Assembly (NCBI RefSeq): GCF_000006405.1
Contig: NW_003216737.1
Location: forward strand, 163,735-211,769
Direction of reading: 5' to 3'
DNA: 48,035 bases
Origin: Perkinsus marinus ATCC 50983
Taxonomy: Eukaryota; Perkinsozoa; Perkinsida; Perkinsidae
Part shown: positions 1-9,990 of the stretch, one piece after another
How positions within the stretch are numbered: position 1 is the stretch's first letter
Layout of the letters: the number at the start of each line of letters is the position of its first letter
Notes under the pieces: model-generated
Seen by the model: the letters and a program-made list of their open reading frames with translations, nothing else
What the model was told of the DNA's origin: nothing
Databases searched by the model: none
Translations under genes and position numbers: made by a program

Positions 1-710
1 ACATGCGTGCAGATATATCTCTCGTGCTTGCGTACGTTAGTGCGAAGATAGGATACATTCTGCACTACTGTTCTTGAGTGTTGAGCATTACTGGCTTCTA
101 AGTCTGTACGAGAGGAACCGAACATTAACGACGCGAGGAAGAGGTAGCAACAACAAAGAGCCTTTGATGAGCTAATCGAGGCAATTAGATCCTGGAATCG
201 GTCTTTGCCGGAGTGAATTAGCACGGAGTTTCACGTTTTGACAACTCAGAAATAAATGGTCAAGCTCGTGATCGGTTTATTGGACTACCCGAACGGTTAT
301 ACGGATCGCCATGATAACGCTCTCAAACCCAGCTTCGTGTCTCGAATATTTCTCAGTGAATCGTGACAAGTGTATATCATTCATTGAACGATACTTGATT
401 CACCTTGGTTCATAGTCCTTTTTTTGTCAATTCCCTCCATCTATTTCAAGCCACTTCCGGGGCCACTGGAACGAACATGTTCCCTTTTTTCCCATGAGAA
501 TCTTCTCATTGTGGGGGAGGGAACGACAGCTGTTATCCTCAGTATTCAATTCCGCACGAAATTTATACAGAAAACTAAATGAGATTCACTGACTTGTACT
601 CACGCAACCATTAGAAAAAGGTAACACCAAACAGCCCTCATCCATGTGATTATCGAGTCATCATCTAAAGGTGTGTCATTTACCCTTCTCTCGTCATTGG
701 CGAGAGAAGG
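1..710. other. Left-edge stretch without a recognised gene
   Basis: No reading frame here looks like protein and no RNA gene is recognised. It ends at the stop codon of the minus-strand gene that follows. Confidence 0.4.
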
Positions 711-1578
711 TCATTTCCCCTTCGACCCCGAAAACCCTGTTGACAGCTTCTTCAGGAATCCGCGTGGTTTCTTTGGCCTGGCCTCATGATAATGGTCAGG
801 TTCACGATGAGGAGCACGAACGTACTGGTACACGGCATTTTCTAGTGCACGATTTCCTAAGCAGTTCGAGGGAATTATTAGGAAGCCCTAGAAGACAAAA
901 CCTACTCGTAACGAACTCGAATCCAGCGTCTTTGATAACCTCTTCTTCCTCGGCTGAAGCAAAGATGCGAATCCTTCCAATCTTCTTATCACTTGCGAGG
1001 ATCTATAAGTGTCAATTTCAAATACAAATAGAAAAAAGATGCTTACATGTTCACGACAAAGTTCAAGTAAAGCTGGTAATTGGCTTCGCAATGACGGAAT
1101 CATACGAAAGTCATCTATCTGGGCCTCGTTATCTAGGACTTCAAATGCTTCTTCATCATAACCGGAATACCTGGAGACTCCCTTTGTTGAGAAGTTTGCT
1201 CCCAATCAACTTACACGACTCCGCTACTCTCGAAGATCCTGTATGCCACATAACCCGTAACGTTCTGAGAGGAATCCTCCACCACTACACTATCCTGTGG
1301 GAGATCCTCACGCGTCCTGATGGGAGATCGGGACTCGTCGCCACGCAAGCCGGCTTTTCTATCAGCTTCCCCATGTACTGCGATCCGGCCTCGGCTTGCG
1401 CGAAAGTGAGGTTTGCTTTACCCAGAGTGGCCAAGGCGATCCTTTCCTTTAGCGTGGCGTGCAGATAGACCAAAGTGATTATGGAAATCCTCATAATGTG
1501 CCAGTCGTGCATAGCAGGGTTCGGTTCGGAATTGAACCTTCGAGCGTTAGAAGCGGCGATTTTCTCTCGCCCCCGCAT
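711..1578 (-). CDS. Hypothetical five-exon protein (about 222 aa)
   Basis: Not assigned to a family. On the minus strand five exons join in phase: 1379-1578, 1215-1316, 1047-1170, 906-1002 and 711-856. Introns of 44-63 nt start GTACAT, GTAAGT, GTAAGC and GTAGGT and end in AG. The C-terminal half reads as an ordinary soluble protein: a stretch with VTGYVAY, a helix LLELCREHILASDKK, then EEEEVIKDAGFEFV, and a basic tail KKPRGFLKKLS before TGA at 711-713. The GYVAY and AGFEF pieces faintly recall the core and end of a GNAT acetyltransferase, but this is weak. The start at 1578 is the first ATG of its frame; more 5' exons are possible. The long plus-strand ORF at 671-1468 is a shadow of this gene. 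Confidence 0.6.
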
Positions 1579-2140
1579 AACACTTGATCGTTTCCCGTTC
1601 CCCGATCTGTGCGGTATTCATCACAATCCCCGAGGTGTCCAAAGCGTCCACGGATTTACTATCCTCTTGTCATGCAACTCTGTCTGTTGGTGAATGTTTA
1701 GCGCGCGATCAACGACTATGAATCGGGGATGCACGTCTGTAGGATTGGATGTGTCATTCGAGAACAGTTTGACATAGAAATATTGGATAGTAAGTTCATT
1801 TGACGCAGCGGCGCGAACTGACGTGCTGCTTTGTGCTGCTCGTCCAGATGCTACGGGAATGAACCATTAGTGGGAGTATGAGTCACACTCTCTAGATTCT
1901 CTCAGGAAGGGTCCCATAATGAAACCCCCATTCGTAGACTTTCTTATTCGAGGAGTACCCAAGCGTTATCATCACGGCTTTCATGGAACTGGAAAAAGAA
2001 GAGTCAGCTATTAGCTAATGTTTGACAGGCATAACGATGAGAGTTGTCGATTTTATTCGTTGATCAATAAACGTAAGCGTTGTTACATGTTAAGAACCTA
2101 AGCTCATTGATTGCGAAGAGGCTCACCTGCTGGGCTGAAA
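1579..2140. other. Intergenic stretch
   Basis: Upstream side of the minus-strand gene at 711-1578 and downstream side of tRNA-His. I see no convincing gene; upstream exons of the neighbouring gene could lie here. Confidence 0.35.
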
Positions 2141-2212
2141 AGTCACTACCCGGATTTGAACCGGGGTTGTCACGGCCACAACGTGACGTCCTAACCACTA
2201 GACGATAGCGAC
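2141..2212 (-). tRNA. tRNA-His (anticodon GTG), copy 1
   Basis: Reverse complement folds as a 72-nt cloverleaf: acceptor GTCGCTA/TAGTGAC with a G-U at pair 4, D-loop AGTGGTTAG, anticodon loop TTGTGGC (GTG), and T-arm CCCGG TTCAAAT CCGGG. The D-loop and anticodon arm match the eukaryotic tRNA-His pattern. No intron. Position 73 reads T instead of the A usual in eukaryotic tRNA-His. An identical copy lies at 11632-11703. Confidence 0.93.
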
Positions 2213-4187
2213 TTCAATGTCACATGTCGAGGGCAGGTCGACCACAGCAATCCATTAACCTTTCGATATCGCTGACTGATTAATAGATTTTCCTCACGGT
2301 ACTCCTTTCATCGTAATGGCCCAGAATGGGAGAGCCGTTGGGATGACTGAAACCCAAAAACCATCACTAACCAGGTTTCTAGTGGGCCTTTTCGAAGCTG
2401 CTATCACCCTCACTAAGTGTGCTTATTTGCTTGCCTGGGCTCGTGACTTTGGCACTGATTTTGATTCTGAACAACAAAATATCATGTGACTCAGCCCCAA
2501 GGTCTGAAATATAACACTCCACGAGTCGATATCCGCATAGCAGAAGCAGCATTTGAACGAGCTGAACGCCAACAAAGGATGACACATAATCTAAATGAGC
2601 TCCACAATAGCTGAATGATGAGATGCACCGCACGATTCAAGCTAGTGAAGCTATTATTCAAGCAATATTCTGACTCGGTATATCATCAGTGATATATATA
2701 TTTTTTGCTGGAGTGGGAAAATAGACGATCTTTATATAATTAAACTGCGATCTGAAGTTGAGGGTGGAGGGAGCGATACGCTAGAGAAGAGTGGGCAATC
2801 TGGTTTTAGGCAGTGGGCGGCGGGGACACTCCTGTCCACCTCTGCCCATCTCTTCGTTCACACCTTGTTGCAGACTGGAATTTCTAGCCATTGAAACTCA
2901 AGGAATATCGATTTGAATTTCGAGCGGCGCTACGAATCGTAGCCTATAATCGCAACTCCGTGGATCATGGAACGCGCGGCGGCAGAGTCTATGGAACTTT
3001 GTTCATCTGTAGGGCAAAGCTGAAGAATTAGGAATATCCCTTCTGAATTGACAATTCGGTACGGCTAGCTCTCTGACTAGCTGAATACCAGATAGCCAGT
3101 GAGCTTACAGTGGAAAGCGAGAAGGAAGAAGCAAGACACTTATGAGCACATGTAGACTCCAATCCTAAACACACTAGGGCATTGACCAACAGACCAATCA
3201 TCGCCGAGAGCTGGCGGTAGGTGCTTCAGGTTTACAAGTGATACCATTCCATTTCCAACTCCCCGAATTCTTCTCCGGATACAACTGTCTTGACCTCACC
3301 CGAAGGGTTCTTGTCATTGAAAGATCCCACACCCTCAGACTGCTCTTAGTGACACATTCAGTGTCGTCACATTGAAGTCTAGCCTGTCAATTCCATCCAT
3401 CAATAAAAGGCTATCATCCTCTCGTGAGGACAAGCATAGATGCCACCCCACTCAGGTATTGCTATCACTCCCAAGAGCCTATGATAACTCCCTTGCCGTT
3501 GCGTGCGAATAAGCGGCCCTACTAGCTACTCCTGCTCTTGACTAGTCTCAGACGGATATGAACCTCGAGGTTACGTCTGCATCGTACTCTCGAAACTCAT
3601 CTTCGAGCAGTACGTTGGGCCCTTTTCGCGTCTGAACACATGTGATCCTTCACCAATCTCTCATTAAACACGTTCACGTCACTGACGAGGTACTGCAAGC
3701 AAATAAGAAGAGAAGATAAAAGGTATAACCACTCACTTGACGCTGAATGACCATGTAACCCTCTGAAACCCACAGAAGCCATGATGAAGGACTTGGTCCT
3801 GCGGAGACGTCGCCCAATGCGAGCGATAGTCTTCCTCAAGCTTATTCTGAAGTACGTGGCGCGAGGGCGACGCCCCGCCGCAGCGCCATTGGGGCACCAT
3901 TATTACTCGGGATTCGCTTTACCGACGAATATGGTCTATGTTTTGTATTGTTCTGTGTATTCCTCAATGCGGATAAATATATTTATAGTTTTCTCCTCTC
4001 CTGAGGCCATAGTCACTATGGCATAGTTATCGCTAAGTAATTCGTCACGCCCGCACGCACTCATGCGCTCACGTACTCACGCGATCACGTACTCGCGTAC
4101 TCACGAAGGGTCACTCTAAGAGTAGACCCAATCTGTGGTGCATCTCACTTCTCGGGAGTATTCAAGTTCAGTGAATCGAGAGATCCA
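2213..4187. other. Long stretch with little recognisable content
   Basis: About 2 kb between tRNA-His and the secreted-protein gene. Apart from one possible two-exon frame at 3597-3800 no gene is supported. Around 4050-4105 there is a short run of related cac(g)tactcacg words just before the next gene. Confidence 0.35.
3597..3800 (-). CDS. Possible small two-exon gene, unrecognised
   Basis: On the minus strand a frame containing MVIQRQ reaches a GTGAGT donor. A 40-odd-nt intron with a pyrimidine-rich end and TTGCAG acceptor follows. The frame then continues as YLVSDVNVFNERLVKDHMCS to a stop at 3597. The splice signals are good and the peptide looks protein-like, but it is short and the 5' end is not resolved. 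No family assigned. Confidence 0.22.
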   Translation of the reverse strand, partial: RTKSFIMASVGFRGLHGHSASSEWLYLLSSLLICLQYLVSDVNVFNERLVKDHMCSDAKRAQRTARR

Positions 4188-5225
4188 ATGGGCTACACCC
4201 TTGTTATCGTCGCCCTGACCACATGCATCAGTATAGCGGTCCAAAATAACGTGAGGGTTGATTCGATGTCTTATCGGCCTATGGGTACATATGTAGAGCG
4301 ACAGCACATCTGGGCAGACCCGGAGGATACCTTCATCAGATTCTTTCGGACTGATGGAGCGAGGAAGTACAATCGCGGTGATGTGTATCTTAATGTGACC
4401 GATGCCTCCCACGAAGGAGAAATCTTCCGTCCTGACCTTTTAGCCAAGTTCATTGTCAACTTCCGTATGCTTAGCGATAACTCTGCGAGGTTGTATCTGT
4501 TCTACTCTGGTGGCAACGGTGATGATGAAAAGTGGGCTCCTGCTTTCGTTCGTGTCTTCAAAGAGTTCATCTACAACTACGGACTGCCCGAGATGGGCCG
4601 GCTCGGTATCAGTTTCAATGTTGAGCTTCATGATCATAATACCTGGAATAAGATTTTCGATGCTGCCGATACCCTGAAGGCCGACTCATGGATGCACCCT
4701 TTTAACCTAGCGATTGATGTGATGATAAACTTCAACAACCATGATGCTCAATTGGTGGACGAAGTCATGTACAGGGCGGATCATGTTACTGTTAGAGGCA
4801 TCGGGAACTACGACTCATATCTGGATCACTCTATTATGGTCTTCTTCCTCGCGTCTTGTCCCAACTGTACTAAGGATAACTATTCCAATTATAAGGCCAA
4901 TATCACTTACATGGCCGTAGGTAACTGCCATGATCCGCCTAGCTGCAGTCAAACATCGATGTGTGCTTATTACAGTAACCGTTCTGATGATCCTAAAGGT
5001 GGTATTTTGTATGCTTACAATCAGCTCACTGGGGCGATCGATTACATCGAATCATACAAGTATCCATTCGCCCATTTTTTCGAAGCGGGTGGCACTCATA
5101 TCATGCTCGACTCCTTCGACTGGGTTATGTGCTTTTACGGTAGCGAAACTTGGGATATGCTCGGACTCACACGATGTGTTTCGGAGTACCGACTCGCCTC
5201 GCAGAAGTGTCGCGCCCAAGGATGA
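4188..5225 (+). CDS. Secreted or surface protein, 345 aa, unknown function
   Basis: A single intronless ORF. The first about 18 residues (MGYTLVIVALTTCISIAV) form a typical signal peptide. The mature part has several N-glycosylation sequons (NVT, NCT, NIT, NRS). Its cysteines lie mainly in the C-terminal third, including a CPNC pair and a run of Cys around residues 250-265, so an oxidised extracellular domain is likely. No transmembrane segment or catalytic motif that I recognise. Alternating strands and helices such as LAIDVMINFN and VTVRGIGNYD could suggest a glycosidase-like barrel, but this is only an impression. Codon use is C/G-ending like EFL and unlike the AT-rich genes further right. 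Confidence 0.8.
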   Translation: MGYTLVIVALTTCISIAVQNNVRVDSMSYRPMGTYVERQHIWADPEDTFIRFFRTDGARKYNRGDVYLNVTDASHEGEIFRPDLLAKFIVNFRMLSDNSARLYLFYSGGNGDDEKWAPAFVRVFKEFIYNYGLPEMGRLGISFNVELHDHNTWNKIFDAADTLKADSWMHPFNLAIDVMINFNNHDAQLVDEVMYRADHVTVRGIGNYDSYLDHSIMVFFLASCPNCTKDNYSNYKANITYMAVGNCHDPPSCSQTSMCAYYSNRSDDPKGGILYAYNQLTGAIDYIESYKYPFAHFFEAGGTHIMLDSFDWVMCFYGSETWDMLGLTRCVSEYRLASQKCRAQG

Positions 5226-6248
5226 GTTACAACAATTGGTCCATTCAACATCTTCGTGAGTCTTTCCAACCGAGTAGTCCAGCTTTTTATCATTCACATT
5301 GACGTATGGGTGTCCAGTAGTGAAAGGAGAGGATCGGGTCCTCAGGACCGTCCCGTTCGAACTATTGCCGCCAATAACCACAACGACATAATCTGCTTTT
5401 TTTTCGACTTCAACAGTTCAACTCCATTCAGCCTTGAGTTAGTGACTGATAAAACTCTTGTCACAAATAGATAGTAATCGCGAGCAGGACGAAAACGGTA
5501 CGTATGCTGGGCGCCAGGTGAAGCGAGCACTAGGGTTCGTACCATTGACCGGGGATGCGGGCAGCCGCGCTGCCGGCGGGGAACGATGAATCCGCATGGT
5601 AGATCTGAGCCATCTCGAGTACATATTATAGGGATTCCGGGCTTATCTGAAGATTGGCGAGGATAGTAGGATGTTATGCGAGCTAGCGATCTAGCTGAAG
5701 CAGAAGAACGATGAGTGTCGACAATCATTAACCTGAGGAATGACACGACGAGAAAGGGAATAGCCCGACAATGTGAGCTCGTACCATAATAGGAGTGGAT
5801 CCTAACTCAAGATAGCGGACCGATACGCAGTGTGGTGGACGAGCATGGCTTGAGAGCGATTTGGTGGTCCAAAACCACGGTTCGTGTTTTTCAACCACGT
5901 ATGGAAATGCACGACTAATAGTGTTTGTGTGTTTCGGCGCGCATCGATGGCTTCTAACGCACAGTGGCCCACTGTCAGTGGGTTGTCCTCTACTAGTGGA
6001 TCAATGGTTAATGGAGTCTATTGCCGCGATGTTATGTCTGGTATGGACCGTGTACCTATGAGGCTCGTAGTACGAGCTACAAATAGGAACGTTCTTTTTC
6101 GGTGTCGACTCGCGAATTATCTGAGCCGAAATTACTGTAGAATTGAGCATTTGGAGAGCGACATCATATGAGTGGTTAGTATGATCTCACTCTCCAAATG
6201 CTCATTTCTGGAGCGGCTAATAATTAGCCGCAAACCGGCAACAATTTC
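5226..6248. other. Intergenic stretch with an inverted repeat
   Basis: Short ORFs on both strands overlap here and none is convincing. The only clear structure is the hairpin at 6144-6204, listed separately. Confidence 0.35.
6144..6204. repeat. Perfect 15-bp inverted repeat (hairpin)
   Basis: Left arm TGAGCATTTGGAGAG at 6144-6158 and right arm CTCTCCAAATGCTCA at 6190-6204 are exact reverse complements. They are separated by 31 nt whose own ends (CATCATA and TATGATC) can pair further. It could be a terminator-like or processing hairpin at the end of the minus-strand gene beginning at 6763, or the remnant of a small inverted-repeat element. Confidence 0.75.
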
Positions 6249-6763
6249 TCAAGTTCCTGTCTCCTGGGAACGAAGATCTGATGACGTCGCCAACGAGTGA
6301 TTGAGTGTCGAGAAGATTACTTCGTCACCTGTTGTTCGATAAGACACCCAGTGTGCACCGGAGTGAAAGAATAAGTCTTCTACACTTCCGCTTCCAGTTC
6401 CAATCTTACCCCGATTCTCAACTCTGTATGTAGTAAGGTCGCAAATCGTAACTTGTGTTACTAGACTGTGGCCCTTCAATAGATGATTCGAGCGGAACTT
6501 CTTTTATTGTATCCGAATGTCTTTTTTCATCGTCACACGATGGAATTTACAATACGGGAATCAACAATACCGCATTACCCGTTGCTGCCCACAGAAAACA
6601 GATCATCCAGTTCGTGGTGCATATATGGTGAGTTTTAAGAGAGGTGATCAGGAGTTAGCATAAACAGTACCTCAATAGCAATGACAGATGGAAATGTTGC
6701 ACCTTGTGCCCCTACCAAAACCAGATGGACAAGCGAGAACAGCCCGAAAGCTGTCTGTGACAT
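6249..6763 (-). CDS. Possible small secreted protein, two exons
   Basis: Exon 1 (6671-6763) encodes a clear signal peptide, MSQTAFGLFSLVHLVLVGA, ending at a GTACTG donor in phase 0. A second open frame ending at 6249 contains VTICDLTTYRVENRGKIG, GSVEDLFFHSGAHWVSYRTT and DEVIFSTL, which looks like a small beta-rich domain. The acceptor joining them is uncertain (best near 6505) and the intron would be about 165 nt, long for this window. Function unknown; probably secreted. Confidence 0.35.
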
Positions 6764-6834
6764 GATGTCAATAATGTGAGAGTTGTTCGATCAGTCTCAA
6801 GAGAGCATTCTTCAAACAGCTGGTAGCTGTTGGT

Positions 6835-7016
6835 TCACGCGCGCTCGTAATCATCATATCGATTGTTCCTTCAAAGTTAATTTCACCCACAATTTTCAAT
6901 GAACAACAATATCTGATGTCGTCATCGGTTAGCTTATTAAAATGATCAGTTATAGAGAGCAGTCTTCACGCCATCTCTTTGGAGAGGCTCAGGTCACGCG
7001 CGCTCGTAATCATCAT
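6835..7016. repeat. 23-bp direct repeat, two copies
   Basis: TCACGCGCGCTCGTAATCAT followed by CAT occurs at 6835-6857 and again at 6994-7016, 159 nt apart, same orientation. The flanks differ. This lies between the EFL 3' end and the signal-peptide exon at 6671-6763. Confidence 0.8.
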
Positions 7017-7277
7017 CTCATCCCATATACTGATCAGACGTTTGCGGCAATAGCTTCATAGTGATGACGAGGCTTGCGGGGGTTCAACCGCAACAACACG
7101 TCACCTCTGAAATGCCGATGTCATCATATCAATACTCAGATACTACCGGTACTGGTACTCAAGACTACCAGAACCCGACAAAAGGCAACTGGAAACCAAT
7201 ACGATATCCTCATCAAATCCGGGATTCAAAAAACTCATCGGCCAGAAAGACCAAATAGTTTCTACATCAACCGACAT

Positions 7278-8684
7278 CTACTTCACCGTCTTAGAGACCG
7301 TTGAGGTACATTTACCAAGCATAGCAACTCCGTTACCCTCCATCAGAGCAACACGAGAGAGACCTTCACAGTTCTTATAGGAATCCACCACAAGAGGCTG
7401 AATGGGCTCAAAAACAACTTCAGCCATCTCATTGGACTTGAGGGAGTGGGGTTCTTCCATTTTCTTACCACCAGTCTCTTTACCGACTTTCCAATTGATC
7501 TTAGCGAGCTTGCAAGCGGAACGACCAGTACGGACGAAAGCAATGGGAGAATAGCCAACCTTGATTTCACCAGGGATGTCCAAGACCTGAATCTGAGCGG
7601 TAAAAGACTGGACGTGCTTCAAGGTGGTATCCTTCTTATAGATCATAACGTCACCAACACGTGGCATGTTATCCTTGATCAGACCCTTGACGTTGAGACC
7701 AACATTATCACCGGGGAGAGCTTGCTCGTGACGCTTATGATGCATCTCGATGGTGAAGACCTTGCCAGAGCAGGGAGTGGCAGGCGTGTGAGTGGGCAAG
7801 AAGATAACATCCTCGTTGGGCTTGACAATCCCTTGCTCAATGCGTCCAGTGATCACATCACCAACACCCTTGATCTTGTAGATACCAGACACGGGCATTC
7901 TCATAGGAGCATCAGTGACACGTTTAGGAACAGTGGCGAATTTCTCTAGAGCATCGTACAAAGTATCGATGTGGATAACATCCTTGGAGGCAGGCTCACG
8001 TACAACATCAACACCCTTCCACCAGTCCATCTTAGTGGACTTCTTGATCAAGTTGTCACCAACCCATCCAGAGATTGGAATCACTGGGACACACTTCTCA
8101 ATGAAGTCCTTCTTCCAACCAACACGGCCAAGCATGTTCTTCATCTCATCGCGGATCTCCTCGTAACGGGCCTGTTTGTATCCGGCAACGTCAGAGTCCA
8201 TCTTGTTGACACCCACCACGAGTTGCTTAACACCGAGCAAGTTGATCAGACGAGCATGCTGACGAGTTTGACCTTGGATTTCACCAGCCTTGTGGTTGCC
8301 CTTGGCGATAGAGGTACCAAAGTTACCATCAGCAGGGACCATGAGGAGAGCCACATCGGCCTGGGAGGCACCGGTAATCATGTTCTTGATAAAATCTCTA
8401 TGACCAGGAGCATCAATAACAGTGTAGTGCCACGAATCAGTAAAGAACTCCTTAGTAGTGCAGGCAATAGTGACACCTCTTTCACGTTCCTCCTTCTGGC
8501 GGTCCATGTAGAAAGCGAAGGCGAATGAAGACTTGCCGAGGCGGTCAGCCTCTTGCTTCAGTTTCTCGATCTCTCTCTCGGAAACACCACCAAGCTCGAA
8601 CAGAAGGCGACCAGTAGTCGTAGACTTGCCAGAATCGACGTGACCACAGATCACAATCGACATGTGGGTCTTTTCACCAGCCAT
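7278..8684 (-). CDS. EFL: Elongation factor-like GTPase (EFL), 468 aa
   Basis: Delivers aminoacyl-tRNA to the cytosolic ribosome and replaces EF-1A in lineages that have it. Intronless and full length. GTP-binding motifs are intact: GHVDSGKST at residues 14-22, DAPGHRDF after the effector region, and NKMD. The effector region reads MDRQKEERERGVTI and is followed by ACTTKEFFTDSWHYT, with GNHKAGEIQGQTRQHARLIN after G3. These are EFL signatures, not EF-1A. The C-terminal beta-barrel domains (VSGIYKIKGVGDVITGRIE, then SNEMAEVVFEPIQPL) complete the family length. The ATG at 8684 gives MAGEKTHMSIV, matching the expected start. Codons are strongly C/G-ending, as in a highly expressed gene. EFL rather than EF-1A fits a Perkinsus/dinoflagellate source. 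Confidence 0.96.
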   Translation of the reverse strand: MAGEKTHMSIVICGHVDSGKSTTTGRLLFELGGVSEREIEKLKQEADRLGKSSFAFAFYMDRQKEERERGVTIACTTKEFFTDSWHYTVIDAPGHRDFIKNMITGASQADVALLMVPADGNFGTSIAKGNHKAGEIQGQTRQHARLINLLGVKQLVVGVNKMDSDVAGYKQARYEEIRDEMKNMLGRVGWKKDFIEKCVPVIPISGWVGDNLIKKSTKMDWWKGVDVVREPASKDVIHIDTLYDALEKFATVPKRVTDAPMRMPVSGIYKIKGVGDVITGRIEQGIVKPNEDVIFLPTHTPATPCSGKVFTIEMHHKRHEQALPGDNVGLNVKGLIKDNMPRVGDVMIYKKDTTLKHVQSFTAQIQVLDIPGEIKVGYSPIAFVRTGRSACKLAKINWKVGKETGGKKMEEPHSLKSNEMAEVVFEPIQPLVVDSYKNCEGLSRVALMEGNGVAMLGKCTSTVSKTVK

Positions 8685-9365
8685 AGTGTGAGTCCAACTA
8701 GGAGGAGCTTGTAAAGGCTTGGGTGTTTATCGGATACATCAAGAGTTTCCACCAAAAGCTATGGGCGAGCAAGATTTACACAGATGATCGATTTCTGAGC
8801 GCACTTTGAGAACGACCATGCCCAAACGTGAGGCTGGCAAAAGCGGGATCAAGATATGGACCTACCATGCCCTTGGTGAGCATATCTGCATCGGATATCG
8901 TGAGTATACTGGGGACTACTTCCGAGAGAGCGATATATGGCTTTGAGGATTTTAGGGAGTCCAGACATTTGGACAGCAACTCACTGGTTTACAGGGATGC
9001 TGGTAACGGTCGAGTTGGCTCGAAGTAGAGCGTCAGGTATGAGCAGGTAGCGGTGGGAGGATGGCCGCTGGTTCACGATCAAGATAAGTGAGATGGCATT
9101 GAATCTCGGTCCTTTCGGATAGTAAACACGATACGATCCTTATCAGGATCAGCGATCCTTATCAGGATCAGCGATCCTTATCAGGATCAGCAATGTGGGT
9201 TAATCTTGTGACATCCGCTGAGCCGATGAGAGGCTATCGTCTACTCCCACTAAACAACTCGACATAAAATAATACTTTCACCGATATAATCATCGTCGAA
9301 CGAGTCACAAACATTTAGTAAGTGATCAATTGCTACGATAGCGATATCGAAATACCGACCGATGA
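8685..9365. other. EFL upstream region
   Basis: Presumed EFL promoter on its right flank (EFL reads leftwards). No TATA box is obvious. It contains the 19-bp tandem palindrome at 9134-9190. No gene seen. Confidence 0.4.
9134..9190. repeat. Three tandem copies of a 19-bp palindromic unit
   Basis: The unit CGATCCTTATCAGGATCAG is repeated three times exactly (9134-9152, 9153-9171, 9172-9190). Each unit contains the inverted repeat GATCCT...AGGATC around a short centre, so each can form a hairpin or present a dyad to a dimeric protein. It lies about 450 nt upstream of EFL. Confidence 0.9.
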
Positions 9366-9660
9366 TAGTAACGTTTTGATATTGCTGATATTCGGAAACT
9401 AAATCGTTCACCTTCAACCCGGTCTCAATGAACTCCATCTCTCCCATGCCCTTATTCGCGGTTACTGAAGGAACGCCTCACGCCGGAAATCTGCAGTGGA
9501 GGCTCAGCGACACGTTTGAGCATCTCCTGCAATACAGTACATTACCGAAGAATGTCACAACCATCTTGAGGACCTCAGGATTTCCTTGATAATAGAAGAT
9601 GAGCTCGATACGAGCCGCAAGTGGCGGTGACGATGTCCAAAAAGACGACACATAACGTTC
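9366..9660 (-). pseudogene. Beta-tubulin 3' fragment, decayed
   Basis: Minus-strand reading gives pieces of the beta-tubulin C-terminal region in the right order but in shifted frames. LKMVVTFFGN (expected LKM-VTFIGN) is at about 9541-9570, then EMLKRVAE (EMFKRVAE), VRRSF (FRRKAF), an in-frame TAA, a frameshift, and GEMEF...NDLVSEYQQYQ (expected DEMEF...NDLVSEYQQYQ) at about 9369-9440. The acidic tail is lost and the frame runs into unrelated residues. Weaker similarity may extend to about 9700. It lies directly downstream of the alpha-tubulin gene on the same strand. No intact beta-tubulin is in the window. Confidence 0.82.
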
Positions 9661-9990
9661 CGTCGGTTGCCTCCTTTTTAATACACATCGATGGGCTCAA
9701 GCTGCGAGTCACAATGACCATGGTACGTGTCAATACTTCGGATATCTATCCTACCCCCGACTCAGAAGAGCCGATGCCACCATGCTCGAGAGAAATAACC
9801 CCATACAACTTGGCATCGATCCAATAGTCGCACTGACCAGCCCGGACGTAACTCCCGCATATCGAAAACTTCGCTAACCACAGAAAAATGAGCCCTTCCG
9901 ATAACTATGAATTGAACAAACGAAGGTAATGTGGATGATCAAGAAGCTGGAAGCTTTTCAATGAGTTATTAAGCATGCAAAGATTAACAT

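Noticed and set aside
671-1468. 265-aa plus-strand ORF
   Set aside because: It overlaps a minus-strand gene whose five exons join in phase with good splice sites; the plus frame has no recognisable features.
7446-8528. Plus-strand ORFs across the EFL gene
   Set aside because: Antisense shadows caused by strong codon bias in EFL.
9680-9704. Possible spliced-leader remnant (GGGCTCAAG)
   Set aside because: Only about nine bases match the dinoflagellate/Perkinsus leader end, on the opposite strand to the tubulin relic; too short.
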